A DNA stretch of 64,000 bases, taken from NCBI GenBank assembly GCA_029207755.1, contig JARCOQ010000008.1, positions 31,284,521-31,348,520 on the forward strand, in the 5' to 3' direction. Position numbers and translations under genes: made by a program. This document shows positions 1-12,420 of this stretch, one piece after another. This DNA comes from Chamaea fasciata (lineage: Eukaryota > Chordata > Aves > Passeriformes > Sylviidae). How positions within the stretch are numbered: position 1 is the first letter of the stretch; every line of letters begins with the position of its first letter. The notes beneath the pieces are model-generated. The model did no database searches and had not been told where the DNA came from. It saw nothing but the letters and a program-made list of their open reading frames with translations.

Positions 1-2983
1 CAGTCCTGGCTATAGGATTGCTATTCATTTCAGCACCACAGATGAGGGGGGATGTTCCCCCTTACTTCAGAGAACTCCATCTCTGTGATGATGTGTCATG
101 GGTCCTTCTACATCTAATTTTTGTATATAAAATTAATTTCTTCTCCAGTTGTTTTTCCACTTGTTCTTCAGTTGTAAAGAATGGCTCTTGAGATTACCCA
201 AGTTCATACACTATGATTATTTTATTTAGAGTAAGTATTTCATTGCTTGTTTTACTCCTGAATTATCACTATTTCCTTATTCCATGGAAAAGACGTGTAA
301 GTTTTGTTTAGGAAGGTAAACCACTCAGTGTGTTTGGCAGCATGGGTCTATGAGACTGCAGCTTTGTTTGCACCCAGGTATATTTAATTGAGAGCTACTG
401 ATGGATTTTCATCATTGGATCTCTCCCTTATGCCTTCCTCTGTGCCGTTTCACTGCTGGTTGCTTCCTGTAGTGTTTTACTCAAAACCCACTAATGCAGT
501 GTTTGTTCCAATGACAAATTTTATAACAGAACCATTGTGGCAATGTGTCCTCAGCCACACAGCTTTCCTCTGCCTAACCTGTTCTGCTGGAATGAACTCT
601 CTGTCCTGCTTCTGCTCGAGGCAGATGTTCTTTTGGACAGCAGCAACAACCATTACTCACAAGTCTTTATTCATTTATGCTCCTTCTACATTTTCTGGCT
701 TGTTGCTGAAGTGGGAGGGTAATGCAGCAAGGCACTTCTGTCACTTTGGAAATCTCCTTTTGCAGCGCGAACATGAAGCAGCTAGAGGACATCCCTCTAA
801 TTGGCAATTCCTAAAGTCACCTTCAGTGGACTGTTCCTGCAGGTGTACATCTCTATGGCAACACTCGGTGCCATTCAGAGTGCACAGAAGATTTTGTTTT
901 CAAAGTTCTCATTTCCTGATTCTGCAGACCATATGGCAGCATAAAACGCACAGTAGAGCAGATATTTTTAAAGCATGACATTAACTTTACTGGGGACATT
1001 AACAAAGATGAGTAATGTTATCCTCGCTCAAGTATGAATTATGCCAATGTTTGCAAATTTGGATGATTAAGGTTGTACCTAAAACGATCACCTGGTTTTT
1101 TTCAGTTCTGAGATGTAATAGGAGTCCACCTGTGCCTGTATCTGAAAGTATCCACACATATTTTCAGAATAACATTTTAAGCAAAACACGTTAAGATAGC
1201 CTAATTCTGATTTATTTTTCTGAAGTTTATGATTGGTAAATCTGACCCTGTTCTTAAGAGGTATCTCAGGAAAAGAGAAAGCTATTTTCTCAGTGATCAC
1301 TGCGCTTAATTTTAGTTCTGCTTTAGATTACTGATCCTCAGATCAGTACAGACAAATGTCCAGATCCTCTGTCCAGCACAGATAAATCTTACAAACTGTA
1401 ATTTAATTAAAATATTTCTTAAATTGGTTCAATTTTGCAAATGCTTCTCCTTTCTACTACAACCTACATGGTTTGCCACGTTCCATAATGCTGCCTGGTA
1501 AATAAGTTACGTATTTATTACCACTAATCCTGTTGCTATGTTCTCATTATTAATAAATTAATGTGTCTAATTATTAAAACATACCAAGCACGTTCCAATT
1601 ACTTTTTCTCACCTGCCTCCACTTCTTTAATGCAAGACATTCCAAGCAGAAACCTACTTTACTTTCCAATCATCTTGATGAATGATATAAAGCAACAGGG
1701 TTTATTCTCTAGACATTCAGCTTACAGCCTCTCTACATGAACAAGCTGGATGTGGAAGGAGGCCCTGAGATCATGCCTGGGGCATTAATGAGCTTATTAG
1801 AACACTGTAACAAGGATTATCTGAATTTCTTATGCAGAACTGAAGATTTAATCAGTCTCTTGCCTTCAACTACAAACACAGGTCAGCTTAAAATAATTGC
1901 TGTTCTAAAACCACATTTTTTTTCTTCTAATACTGGCATTGGTTATGATGACCAAGGATGATTAATGTTCATTAAAAATGGTAAAACTTCTGGAAAAAAA
2001 TATTATACATTAAACATGGCATCTTGTTTTATTATTATGAATTCAATGCAGCACAGCTGACCTTGGCAGTAATTTTCATACTGAAATGAAAACATCACTT
2101 TTCATGAGTCCATCACATCACATTTGGATGCTAAGCTTTTGCCCATAGTTTTCAATGATATTGCACTTAAAAGAAAACTGCTTTTCACCTTTAACTTTCC
2201 TTCCCACTCATCAGTAGCCATAAAGATGGTTACCCTGAAAATCACTCGAATGCATATTTAGATGATTCTTGCAACAACTGAACCATTTGCTGATTGGGGG
2301 TCAGCCTGGAAAAACATATTTTTAATAAAAAATAAACAAATAAACAGAGCTCTCCTAAAAGCTGCAACTGGAGCATGCTAGCACAGTGCAGAAATACATA
2401 ACACAACTTATCTTAAGGCTTTCAGTTTTGTTATTACCTCAGTCTGTCTGGAGTCCATACATTTTTAATGACTGTGCTTACCAGTTGCTGTCCGTGAACA
2501 CCCCAGGCTGCATACTGTAAAACTGAATCCTCTACTTCTGGAGGGTTTAACTCCCAAACTTCCCTTGAAAAAAGGGAAACATTTTTACTTGAACACACTG
2601 GCATCACCTCATGGATAGAGACAATGACACGGTATGGAAAAAACAATGTGACTTACCTCGTGTGTATGTTATAAATCACGTATGAAGCTGTATAAGAAGA
2701 ATGAAAAACCTGTTAAAAAAAAGAAGAATAATAATTACAAGACAAAATACAGGATTAAATACAGACTACCATGAGGGCAGTCACCACCTTTCAACCCCTG
2801 TAAACACCAACACCTTTGTTACTGATGAATGTTTTACTGAATCAATTATAACCAATATATCTGAATCAGGTTTTGAAAGCTGTAGGAAGGACACACATAT
2901 TCAACTATTAATTTAACCAGACACCTTAACAGTGTAACAACTGAGCAGAAAATGTCCCAATTTGAAAAATCTGCATTCCTGTT
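1..2983. other. Unique non-coding DNA, no gene seen
   Basis: AT-rich sequence with stop codons in all frames at normal density. The longest open stretch (388-978, plus strand, 196 codons without a repeat hit) has no domain, no sensible amino-acid composition and no supported splice pattern, so I do not call it a gene. A short plus-strand frame at 1737-1961 was also unrecognised. No repeat family is recognisable here. Confidence 0.5.
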
Positions 2984-3122
2984 AAAAAAAAAAACCAAAC
3001 CCACACACCAAAAAAACCACAATAAAACAACCTCCTCCCCTCCCCCCCCAAAAAAAACAAACCCAAAACCCCACTGAGAATATACCTTAGGAAAAAAAAA
3101 CCCCGTTGTTTTTTTTTTTTTT
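2984..3122. repeat. A/C-rich low-complexity tract ending in a T run
   Basis: The segment starts with an A run, passes through alternating A and C blocks including a C-rich stretch at 3031-3049, and ends with about 14 T at 3109-3122. The minus strand is therefore rich in G and T, with runs of 8 and 4 G close together. Apparent reading frames across it translate to runs of Phe, Gly and Lys and are artefacts of composition. Confidence 0.85.
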
Positions 3123-6100
3123 ATCAAGCTGTGTCAAAATGATTGTACAGGCATCACAGTTATTCTCCTTCAAATGCAGACCAAAACAGGGTCATACGGT
3201 ATTTTTCTGGCCACCTGCTATGAACAGCCTGAAGGACCTCCCAGGTGTGGCTCACAGAACAGAAACTGTACTTCGTGGGTCTCTGTTTGCTGTGGCTTTC
3301 AATAAATAAGTTTTGGTCTGGGTTTGGCTGACTTCCTTTGTTTTTCAGGAAAACTCTGTTGAAGGTTTTCTGTCATTTTGGGTCAAAAAAAGAACTATTT
3401 TTCAGTAAACTTTTCTCATTCAAAAGCAAGTTACCAGTGACTTCAGGATTCAGAACCTGTCGGATTGTCTGAACAGAACAGAAGGGCACTTCGAGTGTGT
3501 AACGTGATGGACCACCACACCAAAGGGTTCAAATCAAAGCAAACTATTACACATTTTCTCTAGTTAAACGTCAGTCTATACACAGATAGTGAATAACTAA
3601 CATTTTGCTCTCTTCCAGGCTTGACTGATTGGTCTTTACCTAGCTCATTTTTTGCCTCTACGTCTTGTATCAGGAAAGTATCATAATTCCATAGTATTAG
3701 TTTTATTATGATTTGAAATTACTTCATGGTCTTGGAACACCAAATATATTTGCCACTAATTATTACCGAATTAAGCAAAAATCTTCTTTTTAATGTAATA
3801 TTTCTGTCAGAAAAAAACCCATTAGATTCCAGACTTACTGCAGCTTCACGTCTACAGTTACAGCATCTCTGCTTGGCACGTGAAGGGTTTATTTCTAGAC
3901 AGGCTAATCCCAGTTAGATGGGGGCAGCTACAGCTGTAAAGCCAAAACTTTGGCACGGATACATGTGTTGAGAACTCTGCAAGTTTTATTTTCTGCTCTG
4001 GGAACCGTTCAGTGTCTCCTTCAAAGAGAACAGGCAAAGGGGGATCCTACATGGACAGAGCCACTGGAATTTGTCACTAGGGCACACGAGAGGCTTTCAG
4101 AGGTTGTTATTTTATCTGGAGGCCATTCAATAACAGAGCCACCTGAAACATCCCTCCACTGACTCCCTTTTCATTAGTAGTACCCTGCCAACACATGCCA
4201 AGAATTTAGCATGCCCTAAATCTTTGCTGGCTGATGCAGCAAGAATCCCACAAAGGTCTCTAAGATTAGTGACTCTACTTTGTGCAACAGCTGATATCCC
4301 TTCTATAAAATTTCCCTCTGTGATAAAAATAATTTCTCTTTTCCAAGCCTATTGTGTCCAAAGTCAGAACCGTTGCTTCAGTAAGAATCATACATATATT
4401 AAATATGCCCCAAACTTTTTAATATTTTATATTACAGCTTAAGATAAACAGTTGTGTCATGTACCAGCCTCTTCTGAGAAGTGTGACTGAAAGAGAGACA
4501 AATGGTTAAATCATGGTGGTTTCTGCAGAGGATGTGCACTGCCAGAGGTTACCCAGCAGCTTTTAAAGGCCAGTTACAAAGTAGAGAAATGGGTCTCTTG
4601 CCCTTGTGGGAAAAGGGAAAATTGTATCAAAGATAATGTATGTGGAGGGTTGATAAATATTTTGAAAAGAAATATTTAAAAAGTAAATTATTAGACAGAA
4701 TATATTTCAACAAGAAATGCTAAACTAATAAGTCATTCTGACAGCTTAAACAGAAAATATACTGTAACAACAAGAATAACACTTCATATATCATGTGGAA
4801 ATTCTGCTCCTGCCCAGTGTAACATTTCTGTCTAAACATTTATCCAGAAACATTAATATCTGTTGAAAAAAAGTTGAAGGAGCTCCACTTCTAGTGGAGA
4901 CCAACACTAGAGTGAAGTCACTTTCAGACAGGATGCTGACATTTTTCTCTCTTTACCCATATTCGTTTTATTTCTTAACAGGAACACCATGTATAAATTA
5001 CAGCTACGAAGCTTCCTAACTCATCTTGCTTGCAAGAGCCACACGCTGAAACACAATCACTATTGAAGTGAAATCAATAAAAAAAGACGTAGAAAATCTT
5101 TCTTTTTCTAGCCTGGCTCTTACAGAAAGTGCTCAGGAAGCTCTTGTTGGTTTCTACAAGGGCTTGACCTGTTTGGCTTCCTCTTGCACAGAGCTGTGTC
5201 AGTGGCTGGGACAGCTCTTCCCTAACGTCATCACACAACACCTGGCACCACAGGGAGGAGGACCAGCAACCTCAAAACACCAGGATCAAACCTCCCACAC
5301 AGCCACCAGTTATGTCCTCTGCAGAAGAGGCTTGGGGAATGCAAGCTCTGCAGCTAAGCAGAAAAAAAAATCTGGTAATTTTTGTAGCACTGATCCCTGT
5401 CACAGTGTATTTACAGCCAAGGCTGGCTACCACGTGCAACAGCCAAACAAAGTGCAACCATTCCCATGCCAAAATGCTTTCAGGCATATCTTGTACTCTA
5501 TGTCTTCTAACTGAGGTGCTATCAAAAGACTGGAAGAAGATTATAATTTCAACATTGCCATTGAATTGCTCCAATTGACCAATATGAGATATGTGAAACT
5601 GAGGAAAAGGGTTTGGTTGTGGTGAAAAATACTCATCCTCTACGTACAGAGAGAATCAGTTAACGATTATGGACACACAAAATATCTCTAAGAAGAAAAG
5701 CAATGTAGGAGAGGAAAGCCTCTTAAAATATTAAATGCATTTCAGCAATTTCTGCAGGAAAACAAAAAGAGGAAAATGGCCTGGTATAATTTATTAAAAT
5801 AATTATACATGTTAAGGTTGGGCACCGTGAGGAGCCTTAACTTCAGAAGTGGCATGTATGATTGCTAGGGTTCAGGCCCTTCTGGCAAGTAAATAACTTG
5901 TCTGCTTCTATTATGGTAAGCTGGAAAATGTTCCCTGCAATGTTAAGAATTGTGAAAATGCCTTTTTAGATCAGACAGACAGTATACCTCCCCCTCAGTA
6001 CAATTTATTTAATTTTTCTTTTGCCACAGAATGCAGTCGGTAACAACCATTGCATATTAAATATTTCTCCTGAATTCATTCTTTTATCAGTTTATAAAGT

Positions 6101-7197
6101 GATGACAAGCTTTCATCTGGTGCTGCTCAGCACTGAAAAAGTTAGCTGCATTTGTGTATGAAAAAAATGAAATTACAGAACTCCATTACAAAGGACCAAA
6201 AAGAAAAAGGTGACAAAAGTATTTCAAGACAAATTGCTCCAGTCAAAATGTATTGAAATAACAATCTATTACTCAGCTAACAGCCAACAATAAAAAACAC
6301 ACTTATCAATCATGATCTGAACTTTTAGATGGCACATTTAGATGAAGGTGTGATTCTTTCAACAGCTGAGTTGTGGAGTTTCATGTGTCCTTTACTCTCT
6401 ACCTTTCAAAGAATTATTTTTTCTTTTTATGGTTTCTAAAAATGGAATAATTCCATGGAACTCAGTGCATAGCCCAACAAGATGCAAGAAAACAGAACTT
6501 TATACACTCTGCCAAACACACTCCACTAATTCTGCAATACATTCCAGAAAATATCCAGTTCACTGTCCCTGGGTAATTTGGAAAACATTTCTCAGCAGAA
6601 TAATGTTTTTGCTAAAACCTGCCAAGAAAACCTCAGTAGCAGTATTTTTGTGGTGTGATGAGAGCTCTCAGCTCCAGGCAAATGGATGAGAGCTGATGAC
6701 ATTAGAACCTCGCAGCGCTATAATCCTAAAATGCTTGGGCATGCCAAACACCTTGATGCATCCTTTATCCATTTCCTGTATTATAAACCAATTACATTCT
6801 TTCATGTGTTATGTATTTAGAGCAATAATGGTGCCTTCTTGGTGGCATGGCTTTTTGCAAGGTAGTGGAGTGACTGTCCTGTATTTTTTGTTTTCACCCA
6901 AACATACACCTGCAATCTGAACTCATCTCTGCAGCTCTCAGTGCTGCTACACTCTGTAAGTTTCAGGAAGACATCTCACAGGGCATAAAAGCACTCAGAC
7001 TGATAAAGAACTATAAAAGGTGAGGGTATACAAAATACATTGAAAATTTCAGCACCAGCAGTAATACTTTCAGTAATTCCAAAGCTTAACATTCAAATGG
7101 TGCCCATATTTTGCACACAACATAGATATACATCATTTTGTATTGTACACAGCAAAGAGAACATACTATTTAACAGCCATGCCCTTCCCATTAGTTT
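3123..7197. other. Unique non-coding DNA, no gene seen
   Basis: No repeat family and no convincing exon. The longest frame (5068-5514, plus, 148 codons) lies in a slightly GC-richer patch but has no recognisable domain. A 7-bp perfect inverted repeat with a 3-base loop sits at 4883-4899, which is common by chance in this much sequence. Confidence 0.45.
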
Positions 7198-7213
7198 AAA
7201 AAAAAAAAAAAAG
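7198..7213 (+). repeat. Poly-A run (16 A)
   Basis: A pure A run. No retrocopy or SINE body is recognisable upstream of it. Confidence 0.9.
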
Positions 7214-10200
7214 GCAGCAGAGACACACTAAATAACTGAAATTGCAGTGTTTACCATCATTCCCATCCCACTTATCTCTAAACACATACTCTGATTTGGA
7301 AAGAGAGGCAGTTTGTCAGGTAAGGTTCAAAACCATGCAGATCTCTGATTCATCAGTGAGGTATCAGACCTTTTATGGGTTAATTTACACTTCTGATCCC
7401 ATGAAAAACAAAATCTAGTATTTTAAGAGACTACTAGTCTGAACGAAAAAGGACTATAGTCTTGTTCTATGAGTTAAAGAATTCAATCAGACTTGGACAC
7501 AAAGTAATCAACCTTAGCCGGGTGAAGTTTTAACTCCTGCAGTATATGGATGCCTCCCAAAGAATATTTATTACTCATAAAAAGAGAAAGATCAAAAAAC
7601 TGCTTTTCTTGCTTCACAGGCACAAGTCAATTATTAGGCAGTTCAAAGCTATGACAGAACCCGATATGGAAAAGTTTTTCTGTGCTTGAAAGCTTTTCTA
7701 TTTTTTCCAGCTCCATCAGCTGCCCATATAAAAGATATTACCTTTTCCCACAAATCTTGTCTTGTTTATCTCTTCAGGCCACCACATCTAAAACAACTAC
7801 TTTAGGGAGAAACAAATATTCCTAAGCGTAGCTGAAAAAAAAAAAAAAGGACTACCTAAAATTAAAAGTGATGCTTCCTAATTAATAACCTGCATTACAG
7901 TGCATATCACCAAATTCATGTGAACCCAGAAATCAGGGGGCAGGACAGAGCGAAGCAGGGAAGTAAACAGGAATACATCCTGCCAAGGACACTCACTTCT
8001 CCATTCATCCGTGGCCCTTCTCACTTTTGAAGATCTTTCCTAATACATCAGTAAAATGGTCTGGCACATTCCCAAACTGCCTCAGTGGGTGGGTGCCAGC
8101 CACAGGAGCTACTGGCTGTCATGCAGAGTGTGAAAAACAGCAACATGAGTAGGATTCTGCCTTTATCCTCTTTTCTACACTTGAATTAAGCATTTGAAGA
8201 ATTACTGCAAAATCTACTTACGCTGAAAACTGAACCAAAAAGCCTTTGCCGGGGTAAAGTGATTAGAAGGACAAGCAAAATATAACCCATCATTCATCTG
8301 CCATTCACGCAATGAAGTACCCACACACAAATGACAAACAGAATCTCATTCAAAAATCCCAATCTGTAAGAAACCTCCACTAATGGCTCAAAAATACAAT
8401 TTGGAGAAAGAAATGTAAACAGATATTTCTTCCTATTTTGCCTTTAGGATTTAAGCACCTTGGAAGAAAATTGGAATATCCAGAACATGCCATGAGCTAC
8501 AAATAATAAGCAAGGACCAAATGTAGAGTGGGGAGGATATGAGGGGATATAATGAAACACAGGAAAGTTATGGAGATCTTTTGAAGGGATTACTGATATA
8601 AATGCAGTGTGCTTGTGGCCAGAAAATAAAACTATTACATATTCTCAGTAAGTTAACATATATTCAAGTTCACTCCCCATATAAAAACCATATCCTATAC
8701 AAATTACACTAAATTATACAAAGTCTATGCATGTTATCTATATAAACTGGGCAAATAATTATTAAAACTATTTTTCCTGTAGTTAGTGATATTTTACTAT
8801 CAATTCTGCTCAGAGAATACTGGTGTAATTCAGAATTCCAGCAATGAAAATGAGAAGAAGCTTTCAGCAGGTCTTTGATGTCATGTACAAACTCGTTATT
8901 CTGGTACACGCTTGGAGAACACCAGGTTATTTGTGGCCAAACTCCCTCTGTTGTGGAAAGTCTGCTGAAAGCAAATGAGTTACAGTAGGAGGGGGCAATC
9001 TCTGCTCTATGCCATCAGGATTCCAAGCAGCAACTTCTTCCTCTCCAAAAAACCAGATTAACATCCACACAACCAGCTCCTATTCCTCATTTCCTTTTTA
9101 TGAGCTTTAAGACACGTGACCTTGCTGGGACTGCAGTGCAAAGAGAATGGAATCAGTATCTAATGTGCTGATCACAAAACAATAAAAAAGATATATTCCT
9201 TTCTTATCTTTGTATTGCAAGATGTTCAGCACCCCATTAGTAAAACCTGTGAGGGAGTTAATAAGATTAAATTAGAGCAGCATGACTACTGCCAAAGGCA
9301 AAGCACAACTGCTGGATGAAACTTCCATCTATTTTGCAATTTATGTGCTAAATAAATTAATAATGTTAATGGTATCAATAACATTATGGTGAAATCCAAA
9401 TTTCTCTAAAATTCTGTTATCGTTCACCTCAAATTCCCCCTTTGCCTTTCCTGTCTTACTCCATGTGCTCTCCAGCACAGGAATTGCTGCTAAATGGGAC
9501 TAAACAGCTAAATACTATACAGCCATGGTTGGGTTTCATGTAATTGGTTCCTTGGGCGTGAAAAAAGTGAAGAGAGAGCTTTGCAGCATTGAATTCTGAG
9601 CCACAGAGGGACATGAAACCACTGGATAACACCTATGCTATTAGTGAAGAGTTTGAAAAACCAACCCCTACACCAATAAGTGATGGCCTCTGCGTATTCA
9701 TGAAAATAGTACTGATCAAAGATTGGAATTCTGCTGATTTCATGCCATGGCAACAAACACAGTGAGACCTCAGACTCTGCATTGACAGCAAAGCTCAGCT
9801 CCCTTTGGGATACACACAAGAAATGCCTCACACCGTGCTCCAGCAAAGTGGCACCTTTTGCTCTTGGAGCTGTAGTATTTAACTGGTGTTTTCCTGGTGT
9901 TAGATTCAGTAAGCCAAAGCACATGAGTTAATGAGCGATTATATCTGGGACAGAGAGAGCAATGGGGACTTCTCACTTCAAGTAGTATGAGACAACATAT
10001 TCTTCAACTAGCTTCAGAGCAAATTCTTAGGAACAAGCAACTGAAGAGTGTCTTACTGAGATGATGGATTGCCACCCATTTGTGAATCCTATCATTTCTA
10101 CCCAATTCTGTAAGCAAAGAAAAATAGAGGTAAATTTTGGCACTCTTTATGTCTAAATCTTTATATATTCTTCCACAATTCTGGCCCTTTTGGTGAAATA

Positions 10201-12119
10201 TCTGGTTTCTGAAAACTCTGTATATAATTGCAGAGTTAATTTAAGATGGAGCTTGATTCATTTGAGCACTGAAGTCAAATGACAAGGTTATAACATTGAA
10301 AAGCATATATTTATTTGTTTCAATCAGCATTGATTATTTCTCATGATTGATAAGAACCACTGCATATCATTGGTAGTAATTTATGGTTACCATTAATACT
10401 TTGGGGTATGAAATATTGCCAGCCATAACAACTATATGCTGCCAAACCAAAATAAATATAAAGGCGAGACATTTTGAGACACGTAATTTATCTTTAAGAA
10501 AAAAGGCTGTCAAGGAAGCCAAAACAAAAAAGCACCTCTAGAAAATCTCTTAGAGCCTCAACTGTTCACATAGAATTTTTCAATAGGATTAATTATTTCA
10601 AGAAAAAGACATCCACTGCAGAATGTAAAATAAATCACAATCAATTAAACTCAGTTCATATAACCAAGAGTAATGTAATATAAACCACAGTTCAGAATAA
10701 ATGCAGAAACTTCTTTTTCTTCTGCTACATCAACAACTGATAGACCATCATTCGGATAGGCAACTCAATCAGTTTTGAATATATAATAACTTCAGATGAG
10801 TGAATTATTCAAGAAAGAATGTTCAGCATTGCCACTTCTGAAAGCCTCACACATCACTGTCATTTGAAATTCTATTAGTTACACTATCACGTAAAATATG
10901 TTTCTTGAGTCTTGTATGAGATGACTTATGACAAAAATTTATATGTTTGGGGTTTTTTTCTGGCTTGTTCACCTGCAGCATTAAAAAACAGGAATGACTG
11001 GACAGAAATCATTGTTACATGACAGTGAAACTGGTGAATCTCAAGCCTCAAGCACAGTACATGCCTTTTTTCTTTTTTTTTGGTATAGATACACATGTAT
11101 GAGCACTTCCTTTTCAAGCATATGCTCACACTCATGTTCAGTGTGATCAAAATTTAGACTTTATGAGCATTTTGGGGATTTATAGAAACTTCTCTTTTCC
11201 TGAACTGATTTGCAGGCATCTTTATAGAGTGTGCATGTGTTTTTTGATCTGGACAAGCACAAGGGGAAACAAAAGACATAAATTCTGACACCACAACCAG
11301 AACTTTCTCTCCATGGAAATACAAGTCTGGTGAGGGTGCTTGCCTCTGGCCAATGCAGCTGAGAATCCAAATCCGTCTTAGGAAAATATGCATTTAAGCA
11401 CTTTAATATGCCTGACACTTTAGACACCCTGATCTCTTTACAGGGTCCTATAGATTACTTATATCCTACACAAAAGGCATCATCTACAGGGAATTTGGAT
11501 TGAGTGTCTCCACACATGCAGAAAACTGTCAAATGAAAATAATGTTTTAAAACACTGATTCTTAAAGGCAAAGCTGCATCAAGTCTTCTCAGAGTGTTCT
11601 GAGATGGTTTAATTGCTCTTTGAGGTACTATGGAAGAAAGAATATCGTCAAGACTTGCTTTTATTTTCAGTTTTTCCACGGTGAGTCACAAATTGTATTT
11701 ATTCAACCTGACCGCTAAAGAGAAAATTGCCAAATGCAGAAAAAACACCACATTGTTTTGAAGAGGCACATTAGTACCTGTGATATTTACAAAAATATGC
11801 ATAAACTGATTCATGTGAAATATGATGAAAAAAGAAGTTTAAAAAACTATCAATATTTTCTCAATGAACATTCCATATAAATGAAATGTCCAGGTTCTGA
11901 GCACAAAAACTAAACAGAACTGAAGGTGCCCTGAAATGATGAGAATACAAAAGGAAATCAAAGCATGTGATGAGTCAATTTTGAAGCAAAGACTATAGTC
12001 TCAATATCTCTTTTTCTTCCCCAGACAATCTGAGTCACTCAGGCAGCAGTTAGGAAGCAGACACTGGATGCTCATCTGCTGTTTGCTTACAAATTGCATG
12101 AGGAGATGAAAAGACCCTG
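7214..12119. other. Unique non-coding DNA with a small AT-rich hairpin
   Basis: Contains a 14-base A run at 7835-7848. At 9360-9387 an inverted repeat has 9-bp arms around a 10-base loop, inside a TAAT-rich stretch at about 9280-9400 that resembles conserved regulatory DNA in composition. The 138-codon minus-strand frame at 9508-9924 was not recognised as a protein. Confidence 0.4.
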
Positions 12120-12420
12120 TGGAGCTGGAGAAAGGAGAAACAATGAGATAAATGGCCTGTGGGCCTGAAGAAATGGAAAGGGAAAATGGAAAAGAAAACT
12201 GGGCTGAGGGAAGCAGATGGCTAAACCAGCAAGCATGCAAGATGAAAGAAGGAAGACAAAAAGACAGGGCTAAAAATATCAGGGTGGGATAAAAGAGACG
12301 GAATAAAAAGAAAGAACAAATCCAGAACAAAACAGCGCTGAAACCCTTAGAGTGGTGGAAATTAAGAGGATCAGGTCAAAGGAGAACAGGCAGCAGGGAG
12401 GGAAAGCAGTAAGCAGACCT
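12120..12420. repeat. Purine-rich (GA-rich) segment
   Basis: The plus strand is dominated by A and G, with repeated AGGAGA, GGAAA and AAAGA-like words but no fixed repeat unit. The minus-strand frame here (12001-12330) translates to Phe/Ser/Leu-rich sequence, which is the expected product of pyrimidine-rich DNA rather than evidence for a gene. Confidence 0.6.

Noticed and set aside
388..978. 196-codon plus-strand open frame, the longest in the window
   Set aside because: No recognisable domain, Cys/Phe/Ser-rich chance composition, and no splice or promoter support.
2846..3127. Minus-strand frame with Phe/Gly/Trp-rich product
   Set aside because: A direct translation of the A/C-rich low-complexity tract.
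3526..3540. GGTTCAAATCA word resembling a tRNA B box
   Set aside because: No A box at the proper distance and no cloverleaf arms.
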